Shown: positions 27,031 to 37,823 of the stretch, piece after piece | Layout of the letters: each line of letters begins with the position of its first letter | Position numbering within the stretch: position 1 is the stretch's first letter | Origin: Vitellaria paradoxa | Lineage: Eukaryota; Streptophyta; Magnoliopsida; Ericales; Sapotaceae | DNA length: 64,000 bases | Assembly (NCBI GenBank): GCA_019916065.1 | Contig: CM034239.1 | Coordinates: 32,326,419-32,390,418, forward strand | Direction: 5' to 3' | The notes under the pieces: model-generated | The model's database searches: none | Told to the model about the DNA's origin: nothing | What the model saw: only the letters and a program-made list of their open reading frames with translations | Translations under genes and position numbers: made by a program

Positions 27031-27531
27031 ATGTCGTCCTACAAATTCGATATTGAGAAATTCAATGGATCGAATGATTTCACTCTGTGGCAGATTAAGA
27101 TGAAGGCGGTTCTGGTTCAGCAAGGGTGTGCAGCAGCGCTGGAAGGAAAAGAAAAACTATCTAAGGATTTGATGGCAGAGGAGAAGGCTGAGATTATGGC
27201 AAAGGCACATAGTGCGATTCTGTTGAGTCTAACTGATGAAGTCTTGAGGGAGGTGACAAATGAAACAACGGCTGACGGGCTGTGGAAAGCGTTGGAGAAC
27301 AAGTTTCAGAAGAAATCCCTAACGAACAGACTATATCAGAAGCAACATTTGTATACATTGCGGATGTCAGAAAATATGCAGGTAAAGGATCATCTTGATA
27401 ACTTTAACCGAATTATCCTAGACTTACAAGGTGTTGGAGTTAAAATTGATGATGAGGATCAAGCTATCATTCTTTTGTCATTTTCACATCTGCGAGTGCA
27501 TCAAGTCAACAGTTGCCAAAATGATAAATAG
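27031..27531 (+). pseudogene. Copia gag, 3'-truncated
   Basis: The start ATG at 27031 gives MSSYKFDIEKFNGSNDFTLW, the usual opening of copia gag. It is followed by KMKAVLVQQGC, TADGLWKALENKF, TNRLYQKQHLYTLRMSE and the gag helix VKDHLDNFNRII. This is the UBN2/retrotransposon-gag domain that forms the virus-like particle core. After QAIILLS the normal 'SLP.SY' block is absent and the frame runs through unrelated sequence to a stop at 27529-27531. There is no zinc knuckle. The open frame could start upstream, but those residues lie in the LTR and PBS and are not part of gag. Confidence 0.85.
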
Positions 27532-29233
27532 AAGAGGAAAATTATAAATATTAATATACACTTGTTACTTAAAGGGGACATTCTAAATTAATTACTCTAA
27601 GCCAAATTACTTGCTTTTTGTGAAAAAATATTGAAAAAGCACTGCTAATTATATCATGCTGACATGAGATTTTCAATAATAGAAGACTTTGATCAACAAC
27701 TAAAAATTTAAGATAATAGGTGTAAAGTTGTGGAAGGTATGGTGCGCGCGGTTTTTTTTTTTTTTTTTTTTTGCATGTGTGAATTTTGGGGTGAGGTAGT
27801 TAAGTAAATATATCATTAATTAATTAAAAAAAAGAAAAACAGTTAGGGATGAAGTATTATTCATTAAAAAACTTGTACATTATTACTTTATTAATATATA
27901 CTACTTTTATCTTTCAGAAAAAAATTATTCATTAAAAAACTTATTTTGCAAACGTTATGAATCTAAACTTATTTATAAGTAAGCGTCAACTATGAATTAT
28001 AACACAAATTCATGCTTAAATCCACAACAACTTTATGTTATTATGTTAAATAAAAATATATTATTTTGAAGTATTAGAAAGATTAATATTTAATTAAACA
28101 TCAAAGTTGCGAGTAAAATTCACAACTTAAGCTTGAACTTGTATTTTTATTCAACATTTTGTAATCTAAAATCCTGAATAAATGTAAAGTTTTGGGTTTT
28201 TGAAATTGTATTTTCATCACCCATAAGTATTGTCTAAAATCCTATATTCAACTTAAAATTGTAATTTTATCTTACAATCTTTATTTTTTTTGGGGGGAGG
28301 GTGTCTAAAATTAAAATTATATACGGATACTAAGTTGTGAAACCGCAACTTTGAGCTTAAAATTCGTCCTATAATTTTAGCGTAAAATTCTATTTAAATA
28401 CTAAAAAATAAATTTATTTAAGATAAATATAATACATAAACTTGTAGGTTGAGACAGTAACTTTAAACTTAAAAGTCTAAGTTGAACTCGCCTCTTTGGA
28501 GGAGAAGACATTTGATAATAGGAAGCTAATATATTCTACATTCCTTGAAGTGCCCGCATCATTAAAATAAAAATATCATCATTGATAGAATATTTATGAG
28601 AAAATAATGCTATTTTATTCTCCTATTCCTTTTATGATGTAACTATTCATGGTGATGATGCTTAATTGTTAGTGATTTTAGAACCGCCATTCATGTGTAC
28701 CATTTGGGATTGACGCTGAAAAACTATTTCCCTGTTGTGGGGAGAGTTGCAATTGCTGTGATAGTTCTATTGGCTAATCGTGATTGTCCCTCGATTGATG
28801 ATTTGGTAACCTATTTTATAGTGTTTCTTTGTACAAGTTATTAGGACTTATTAAGACTAGTAGGAAATTCAAGTTCTTTACCAGTGATATCAAACTATAT
28901 TCTCAACCTATGCAGCTAAAAACTGCTACCAATTATTACTTTTGCGCTTGAGATTTTAGAAATCATGTCAAACTCTATTATGGAAATGGCTTGGGGGCAT
29001 AATTTGCATTGAAACTAAAATTAGTAATTTCATGATCTTATATAAATACATCGAGGTCATTTTCTGTCTATGCGATGCATGCATTAAGAAAGTGGTCATC
29101 AATATTGGTATTATTTAGAAATAATGTATACACCTTCCTATAGTGGCAAGAGGTTCTTTCAAGTGTGCACTGGCGTTGATTTCACATCAAACTGCCTATT
29201 AGCATCTTATATTTACATCATACATTCTTTAGA
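27532..29233. other. AT-rich intergenic stretch
   Basis: No coding or RNA gene was recognised. It contains a T-run near 27750 and a short repeated phrase (TTATTCATTAAAAAACTT, twice near 27858 and 27926). Confidence 0.45.
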
Positions 29234-29238
29234 TTAAT

Positions 29239-29531
29239 TGATATGAACTTAGCCTAACTCCACCTCAAAAGCTAGCTTCTAAGGGGAGGGTTGGCAAATG
29301 CCCTCGCTAACCGATGTGGGATGGCATCAGACCCGACTCCTTTAAATTGCATGTCATCGTGTAGGAAACCGAACTTGTGGGACATACCGACCAAATAGAT
29401 TTGGCTCTGATGGCAGATGATACGAACCTGGCTTAACTTTACTTTAAAAGCTAGCTCATAAGAGGAGGATTGCCAAACCCATATATATAACACCAAAGAC
29501 CACCTTCACTAATTGATGTGGGCTCGCATCA
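29239..29531 (-). mobile_element. TRIM (terminal-repeat retrotransposon in miniature)
   Basis: Two direct repeats are visible, 29239-29329 and 29418-29531. Both start TGATA(C/T)GAAC and end G(G/C)CATCA, and share AAAAGCTAGCT and GATGTGGG. TTAAT flanks both sides (29234-29238, 29532-29536). Read on the minus strand, TGCCATCAGAGCC just inside the right LTR matches the tRNA-Met PBS (TGGTATCAGAGCC) at 11 of 13 positions. Total length is 293 bp with no coding capacity. LTRs of about 100 bp with an internal PBS define a TRIM. Confidence 0.8.
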
Positions 29532-29607
29532 TTAATCTAGTCAAAGATTTGTTAGGTCTTCTAAAAGATTCTTAGCTTTTCTTTTTTTTCAAGGACATAG
29601 CAATTTA

Positions 29608-30620
29608 TAGTCTAGAGTATCCCTTAATCTGATTGGAATAATTTCAATACCAGTACTTTTACATAGCACTCTGCTCTAGTGTAAAAATGAAACTCACTTG
29701 GATAATATTTTGATGAAAATAGAAGAGCATAACTAAAATGCCCCACGTGCTTTGACTTGCCATGGGCATTACATGAGGTATTCTTTATCTTTACCTAGAT
29801 TCCATACTACGAATTGTTTACAAGGATCTCAAAATTAGTAATATTTTGCTAGATCGTGACCTAAACGCCAAAATTTTAGACTTTGGCATAGCAAAAATTT
29901 TTGGCGAAGGTCAAAAGGAAGCCAAAATAAAACGAGTAATTGGAACATAGGAAGTTCCACAAGCAAATATCAATGATTTTATAATCATTAATCATCATAT
30001 TTAGATGCTTAATCTTGATAATTATATTTTGCAATGGTTATATGCCATTAATAGGAAATTTTCAATAAAATCTGATATCTTCAGTTTGGGTGTGCTTTTA
30101 TTGGAAGTAGTGAGTGACCAAAAGAATAGAAAATTTCATCATCCCGATGACTATCATAATCTTTTTGGGACATGTGTAATCACAGTTAATTACAATTTCT
30201 TTCTTTCTTCTTCTTCTTCTTTTTTTATTTTTTTTAATTTCCTCAACTCTAATTTATATTATATATAACGATCTAGACTCATTGGTGTAGGTATGGTTGC
30301 TATGGGATCAAAACAAGGCCCTAGAGTTAATGGATCTATGTTTAGAGGATTCATTTTTTGAATCTCAAGTACTAAGATGCATTCATGTTTTTTTTTTTTT
30401 TTTTTTTGATAATTAAGATGCATTCATGTTGGTCTACTATGTGTTCAAAAACTTCTAGGAGACAAGCTTACAATGTCATATATAGTTTTCATGATACGTA
30501 ATGAGGGGGTGACTCTGCCTCAACCCAAACAACTTGGTTTCTTTACAGAAATAAGTGCCATTGATCAAGATTCGTCAGGAAATGAAAGAAGATATCATAT
30601 TGAAATGCAGTAACAATAAT
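29608..30620 (+). pseudogene. S-receptor-like kinase tail fragment
   Basis: It matches 20745-21722 of receptor kinase A, including the intron before the DENRR exon. Pieces read [14 protein letters not shown] decay of the HRDLK region, [47 protein letters not shown] and VGLLCVQ. Frameshifts, stops and an inserted T-run (30390-30408, which splits the 'RCIHVGLLC' exon with a repeated AAGATGCATTCATG) show it is dead. The extracellular part, the membrane segment and the first kinase exons are absent. Its 3' flank also matches that of copy A. Confidence 0.85.
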
Positions 30621-30649
30621 AATGCTAGAAGTAAGATAGACGATGCATC

Positions 30650-31320
30650 TATCAATGGCTAGGAGTTCATTATAAATTGTTAGTTTGAGGATGTTTAAAA
30701 TGGTAATTTATGTACATTACAACTATAAAATTTCATGTTTTCATTTTCCTAGAAATCTTGTTTTGAGAAAGAGGATTGGTGAGTCGACGCTTTACTATGT
30801 CAGCTAGTTTTTATTAACTAATTCTTGTTTACCTTATTGTATATATAAGAAATAAAACTGCAAAATGTGCATCTCTATCTCCACAACCTAACACCAAATC
30901 TCTTTGATAGATTATTTGTTAATTCCTAGTTCGAAACACATCGCCATTTTCTACTAATATTCCACTTGTTCCTTTTGCTTTTCTAAGCATGGAAGCCACC
31001 AAAAACGCAATAAAAAAGGTTCAAAGCTCTGAAGGGACCTAAAATATCCCAAAATAAAATTGAACAATCTCCATAAATTGCTTAACCCATTGAAAATAAA
31101 TAAAATTTTCCTCTTGATCTTTAAGTTATTTATAGTAAGGATCTTGTCTTAAGTCACACACAAAAAGAATGCGACTCCTTTTCATATTTCCAAATACTTT
31201 TTTAGGGATATTCCAGACCTTGCCCACCTTTCCTTTTTGTATAGAAAGATTTGACACTAAAATTCTCATAGCTAGCCTTATACAAGAAGAGACCATCCTC
31301 CCCTCACTATTAGAAGTGGG
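30650..31320 (+). repeat. Duplicated 3' flank of the receptor kinase
   Basis: It corresponds to 21760-22020 plus 22430-22760, in the same orientation and with an internal deletion. It is non-coding. Confidence 0.75.
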
Positions 31321-31879
31321 ACTTTTAGCGTTCGCCAAAAGTAGTCATAAAAAAATTGTTGCTAAAAGTCTTTGGCGGTCGCTAAAAAGTAGGTGGCGGC
31401 AACGGTTAAAAATGAAATGCTATTTTGTAAAAAGTATTTATGGTCTTAAAATTACGCAAAATATCTTATTAGAAGTATGAGAATAATCATGTAATTTTTT
31501 TGATGAAAAATAAAATAAAGTGTAAAACTTTATTTGTAAAGTGCAAATATTCTTTCCCAATTTACTTACCAAAATTTAAAATTCTGAAATATTGCGGAGG
31601 AAACTCAAACAAAAATAAAACATTGTTAGCTTTTGAAGAGAAATGGAAGAGCAAAGAGCTTTGTTAGTATGCCCCCTATTTTTGTAGATTGGTTAATTGG
31701 TTATTTTTTATTTTTATCTTTTTTTCCCCTTTTTTGAAATGATAATACTCATGAAATATAAAGTACTCGGATTTAGTAGGCCCTGTTATTACTTCATAAT
31801 TGCTTCATTTTATATTACTTATTATAAGATTTGTTATTTAAGACATGGAGTGTTATTTTTTACCAAGTTCAACGTGATA

Positions 31880-31922
<43 letters not shown>

Positions 31923-32843
31923 TTTTTAAAGTGTCAGTTGTTGAAATAGATAACTTAATATGACTACTTAATGTTAAATTTTATTTTTTTAAATCTTAGT
32001 ACTTTTTTCTTAATTTATTAATTTTTAAAAAATACTTAATCTCAATTATTATAAAAATTATAGCATTGAATTCTAACTAACTTTACAAAATAACATTTGT
32101 AATAAAACAAAGGAGGGAAATAAATTTAGAATTTGTTCAACACGTGCCATTGTTTAAGGAAAAATAATTTTTTTTGGGAACTTAATGAAATTTTATTTTT
32201 TTAAATCAAATACATAAAATTAAAATAAATGAAAATTAGTATGACATGACGCCTTGTCCTGCTAAAAACACACACACACACACACACACAAAGGAAGAAA
32301 TTAAAGACAAGCTCAATTGTAATGGCAATGATATTTAATTGTGGTTCACATACTCTAATTAATGTAATTTTATGTGTTAACTTAATGACATTGGTTTAGA
32401 CAAATTTTTATAATTTTTATTTATTTAAATATGTGAATAAATCATTAAAAATTTTTACACCATTCTTTAATACTTATGTTTCAAGGTTCATATATTTTCA
32501 ATTAAAGATAAAATTTTTTACTACCATAAGCTTTAATAATTTTGAACAAAAAAATCTTTCTTTCATTTTAAACATCTATAACATGCAATTGAACTTTTTG
32601 AACCAATATAGCTAGCAACTGTATGTTGTTTTGCTATTTTGTTTTTAGGTGACATATTTTTCATTATTATAATTTAATAATTAAACTTTAGAATAAGTAA
32701 ATAATTGAACTTTAGAAGATAAATAGTTTAGGAAACCTACAGGTATAACTCATATTTGACATTAAAATAGAATTATATATCGATACATGTGAATTATTAA
32801 ATTATTAAATAACACCAAAATTAGTCTTAGATTTAGTGATCTT
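31321..32843. other. Intergenic stretch with microsatellites
   Basis: No gene was recognised. It contains an (AAT)n microsatellite at about 31880-31921 and a (CA)n run at about 32269-32290. TTTGGCGGTCGCTAAAAAG near 31371 resembles the sub-terminal repeats of CACTA-type transposons, but no element ends are visible. Confidence 0.5.
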
Positions 32844-32844
32844 G

Positions 32845-33260
32845 GTTGGTAGGAGCAATCTCAATCTAGTTATAACTGGAATAACCATCAAGAAAACAAT
32901 AAAATTGTTGTCCCCTACCTCTCTAAAACTTGGTTTAAGAAAGGTAAAGGAAAGTGTTCCTTTATAGTCACAGCATTTAACTTTTGATAGTCAATGCACA
33001 TGCGCCACCCAGTTTAAATCTGGGTAAGCACCAACTTCTTATTCTTATTTTTGACTACTGAACTCCAGACTTCTTAGGAATGACTTAGGTCAAGACTAAC
33101 CTACTTGGAATCTAAAATGGGATATATAATCCCAGCATCTAATAACTTTAGGACCTCCCTCTTCCTTAACCACCTCATTCATGTTAGGATTTAATCTTCT
33201 CAGAAGCTGTCTAACAAGTTTCGTTCCTTCCTCAGGATAAATGGAATGTGTGCACTTGAA
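32845..33260 (-). pseudogene. Fragment of Athila-like RT (copy B)
   Basis: This is the second copy of 7122-7545. It has the minus-strand phrases RRLNPNMNEV, LKLLDAGIIYPI and MCIDYQKLN-like. It stops abruptly at 32845 without the catalytic block, RNase H or integrase, so only the N-terminal part was copied. Confidence 0.75.
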
Positions 33261-34316
33261 GGGGCTAGCCGTCTCTCTTATTTGGCTTCGGATAATTCTA
33301 TTCTTAGTGTTTTGTAATCACAAGCCCAATGTTGAAAAGCTTTTGTATGCTTGGAACATTATAGTTCCGGGCAACATACACTCTGAACATCATACCTACC
33401 ATGAACGTGAAGCTACTACTACTAATAACCATTGAAGATCAATCTTCACCTATAGATATAGACCTCGAGCGCTTTAGGCTTTCAGTTCAAACTCCTAAAC
33501 AAGGGATTTTAATGATTTACATTTCAAAATAGACTTTAATATTTATACTTGTAAGTTGTCAGAACAATCAGAATGAAGCTCTATAACTCAACAAAGTTCT
33601 GAGTATATGTAATTTGTAAGATGTGGAGAGGTAATCCTATCAATGCCTTCAAGGGATCATCGACGAGGGGTAGCTATGGCAATAGAGGTAGTAGAGACAA
33701 TGAGTTGTTGAAATTACGAAGAGGGTTGAATCCTGAGATTTTGGATTCAAACTAAGAAGACAGATTAGAATATTTAGGAAAATAAATGTAAACTGACAAA
33801 ATTGTTCTCAGTTTAACGGTTGGGTATAAATGGTGTTAAATAGAAGGATCCATTTGCATCTTGACTAAAACTATAGGAATTTGGCTGTTACAATTAAAAC
33901 ATGAGGGGCGAAAGTGACATTGGGTGTAAATTGTAAAGGTTATTTTTGTACTTTACCCAAATATTAAATACCACCTAAATTAGTCTTAGATTTAGTAATA
34001 TTGACTTAGTTTTTGCATAAATAATTTACTATTTCCATTTACATTTTAAGGTTAATCATGTATATTTTTCCTTTAATTTTTTTATCGACACATAAATATA
34101 ATTGACATATTTTTTACATTTATTGTAATTAAATAAAATTTAACTTTTTTCCAAAAAAAAAAAAAAACTATGACAACTAGACCTAATTAATCAGATGTCC
34201 AAACTTGTTAAACTGAGGAGGGCTCAGGACGTGGCTTGGATTGTGTTGACTTTTACTGTTCTAAAATATGCTAGTTCCTTCAAGTATTAATTTTTAAGTT
34301 TTATTAGTATCCTAAT
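33261..34316. other. Flank without recognised gene (copy B)
   Basis: It is collinear with 7546-8620, with small indels. No domain was recognised. Confidence 0.5.
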
Positions 34317-34323
34317 CTTGAGT

Positions 34324-34590
34324 GATAATAAGTAAAAACTTGGGTTACTAGTTTGAGTCTCCGTCAATGTGTGTGTAAGTTATCCCAGATAACTTAAAGT
34401 ATTCAGGTCTCCTAATATTAGTTCGAGTGGCTCGTGAGTACGCTCCCCATAGAGACCACGCGGGTTCGATTCTTGACTCAAGTGGGATGTATGTGAAGGG
34501 TAGTGTACATCTCTTTAATTTATCCATCGGTTACACAGTTTGTTAAGGTTTGCAATAAACCAATGAGGGTTTTAGGTTACCAAAAAAAAA
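34324..34590 (+). mobile_element. SINE-like element (copy B)
   Basis: It is the counterpart of 8628-8931. Box B GGGTTCGATTC is near 34463 and box A-like TAGTTCGAGTGG near 34419. The A-run is shorter (9 bp), and one of two near-identical CGATGAGGTTTGTAATAAA phrases near the end is missing. Confidence 0.6.
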
Positions 34591-34713
34591 CCCGAGTATT
34601 CAAAAAATTTATCAACATCCTTAATGTTTTTTATTTATAATATTATAAATATTTTGAATTCCACTTTATTTTATTTATGTAGTATTATATATATATTCCC
34701 TTATTTAAATTAA

Positions 34714-35168
34714 GGTTGTGTTTAGAGCTCCAAAAATGAGCAAAATACTCAAAAAGTTGATTTTTTTTCTTTTACTTTTTGGCGTTGAGAGTGTTAAAAC
34801 TTTTTATAGTTTTTTGTGTTTAAAAGTTAGTATAAAAGCGACACGTCTTGAAATTTGAGTAGAGAAAGTTGACAACTTTTAAAGTTTTTTAGAAATTTTT
34901 AGAACTTTAAACAGTTACGTCAGACTATAATGCTAATATAATTCAAAATTTGTTTGAATAGCTAGTAAATAGTTTGTTCGAATAAATTTCGCTAGACTAC
35001 AATGCGTGTTGAACCTTGAAAAGTACATTATTATTTGAATTTTTTGGGACATAATAGTTGTTAGTTTTGTTACATTTTTTAAAGATAGATATACATTTTT
35101 TCGAAATTGATGAAGGTTATTGGAGTTTTTAAAATTTTTTGTAAAAATTTAGAACTCTAAACAGCCCC
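34714..35168. mobile_element. Tourist-like MITE, copy B
   Basis: It is the counterpart of 9055-9512, with the same ends and TAA target duplications (34711-34713, 35169-35171). It is 455 bp long and non-coding. Confidence 0.75.
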
Positions 35169-35171
35169 TAA

Positions 35172-36634
35172 TTTTTCACAAAAAATTAAAAATTGTTTTC
35201 TGTCTAATAAATTTTCTTGTCTCATTATATATTCCACTGATCAAGTATCAAAAAGATAATTTTACATCAAAAATTGATTCAAAATTTTGCCTCGGCGTTA
35301 CTACTCCCCATCATTTCAATCATATGAACGGCAACTTGACCAAACAAATGGGTTGGGTTGACTTTTAAAGACGCGTAGTTAAAATATCAGTTGCCTGTGG
35401 CTTTAATGTATTTTAATATTTGAAAAAGTTTATTTGTCAAAATATTTGAAATTAGTAGGAGTCCCATGTTTTGGTGTGGCTATTTATAATGTAACTAAAT
35501 TTTTCAACATTAAAAATTAAGCATATATACATGTCGGATTTTTTTATTTTTTATTTGTCCATCTACACATGTTATTTTTTGTGAGTCTGTATATAATAAA
35601 TTATTTTATTATAAATTAGGTATCTTAAATATTTTTTATTTTTTAATGTTTAAAATTACACATTTGCTTCATTAAATATCTTCAAATAATAATAAAATAT
35701 AAAAAATAAAAAAAGTGAGATATGCGTCAATATGTCAATAGTTTTTAATATTTTTAATTAAAAATAATATTTAATATCTAAAGAAAGAGCAAAGAATAAA
35801 CTCCCCCAAAAAATGTGGTGGCTTCATAAATATATAAAAAGTTATATTTGTAATTTTTAGTGCAAAATTAATTACCAAAAAAACAATTGTTAGAAATTGA
35901 ATTTTTATTAAACACGAACAAAATTTACAAAAATGAAACATTACTAATTTTTATACCGTCTTTTTAAATTTAAAAAAAATTGAAATTACTAAAAAAAAAA
36001 AAAACTAAGCACGGTTGAAGTTAACGAAGTTAACGTGTCATCATATTTTTTGAACAGTTTAGATTGAAATGGCAAGGTTTATGAATATTTGAGTTATTTT
36101 TTAAAAAAATTAACTGATATATCTGTTTTTATTGATAAATTAAAAGATTTTTTATTTTTTATTTTGTACTATTTAAGTATTAAATAAATTTTGCATTAAA
36201 TGACGAGTTATTGACGTAACTTGATACTTGTAGTAAAGCACGAGAGTTTTATTAGTTTAAATAATTTTATTATTTTGTAACACAATCAAGAAAAAATATG
36301 TATAACCTAAAAAAATAAAAAAAAAATTCAACTTTTACGCTGAATTTTTAATTTTTCTAAAGAAGCTTAAATTCTACTAAAAATAAAAACTATAAATTGA
36401 AAGGGGACAGGAATAGGATTGCTGCTGCTTTTGTACAGGCAGACAGAAAAATGAAATGCATTGAAGAGTTAATGTTTGTGCTTCGTGGCGATATGTCAAT
36501 TGGAAAGTGGCAGTGAAAATAGAGAAAGGCCAAAAGTTACAAGAGGTCATGTTAGTGGGTGGCAAAGCACCAAGAAATTAAAAAAAAAAATGAAAAATCT
36601 CAAGATATGTTGGCTTCTAAAAGGCCACATATCA
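35172..36634. other. AT-rich flank, former upstream region of receptor kinase B
   Basis: It is collinear with 9516-11030. Before the Tat insertion it was joined directly to 51093, about 150 bp before the receptor-kinase start codon, so it should hold that gene's original promoter region. No specific element is claimed. Confidence 0.5.
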
Positions 36635-36639
36635 ATACC

Positions 36640-37149
36640 TGATGATTCAGTAATTTCGTTTCCTCTTTAAATCCGGTCTAAGCCCGGAAAGCTATCTAGT
36701 ACACCAGTGCGATAGCTACTAAAGAGTCTCTGATATTTAAGTTAGTAAAAAGTTGAGAAAGTATTTTAGCAGAGTGTTAGTAAGATTAGAGTGTGCATAT
36801 CTGTGTACTTGAGAAGATGGTGTATATTTATAGAGGTGCGGAGCCTGTATAGGCCAAATGCCTATAAGCCTCACATAATCATACTTCTATCCAATAAGAT
36901 TATGCCACGTGTTTTAGATCTCAAGGTCAATTCTCTTAATTAGTTATCAAAACTATTAAGCAGTAGGCAGTACTTTCATAGGTACAAATCACAAAATATG
37001 CCAAAAGATAGTTATACACATGATTGTGATGTAAGTAATCTTATCTTTAATACAACAGTCATTCAGCCTGACTGAGATCCATATCGCTCGGCTAGCTCGG
37101 GTCATGACGGTCGTTCGGATGAACATCTTCGGTCAGGTGCATCCTATTA
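36640..37149 (-). repeat. 3' LTR of Tat element B
   Basis: The 510-bp LTR begins TGATGATTCAG and ends TCCTATTA at the inner border. It contains TATATTTATAGAGGTGCGGAGCC, also present in the other two LTR copies; on the minus strand the equivalent core is less obvious. Confidence 0.85.
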
Positions 37150-37823
37150 GATGCTACCAATTCCCTCAGTCACTGAAGCGGGTTGAAAGGAATCCAATAG
37201 TTGCCCCACTTAGAAACCACCCTATCAGATGCCCTTGATTCCTTCAGGATTCTTTCGGTTAGTAAAAGGGACCGAAGGAATCCGATGGTTAGCTGATTCT
37301 TGGAAATATGCGTGTATTTATTGTGTGGCCGATGCGCATCTAGTTGCTAAAGGGACGTGACTGCTCTACTACCCCGCTATGTGTTGGCCGTATATTGGCC
37401 ATGATGTCAGAATTGTCAACATGCCACTTTCAAGCTGTAGGATCAAAATTTTTTTTCACCAAAATCTTGGCCATTAAATTTGAAAAAAACTCCAATATAA
37501 ATATTAGGAGAGCCCTCTTGGTGTCTTTTTATGCGAACTCTTCCTACAACCACCATTACTGCAACTTCGACTGAAGCTTCCACTTCTTGTCAGATCCACT
37601 TCTTCTCTTGAGCTGGAAAGATTCATTTCCTCTTTGTTTGCCATTTTCCTCCCATTTTTATGTTCTGGGTACTAGTTCGAAGTGCCTATTTTTATGAAAG
37701 GAATGGTAAGCTTTAAGATCCTTTAGGGTTTGTAGAAAACCCTAAGTATATTAAACCCATCTTTTGTGGCTTGATTTTCCTGTCCTATATATTTCGTTTG
37801 TCCTAGTTATTCTTGTCCATTGC

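Larger units (their letters stand above)
26629..27531 (+). mobile_element. Truncated Ty1/copia retrotransposon
   Basis: The left LTR (26629-26950) starts TGTTAAG and ends CATAACA. It is followed by a primer-binding site and the beginning of gag. No protease, integrase, RT or right LTR follows; similarity to copia gag stops near 27480. It is a 3'-deleted element. Confidence 0.85.
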
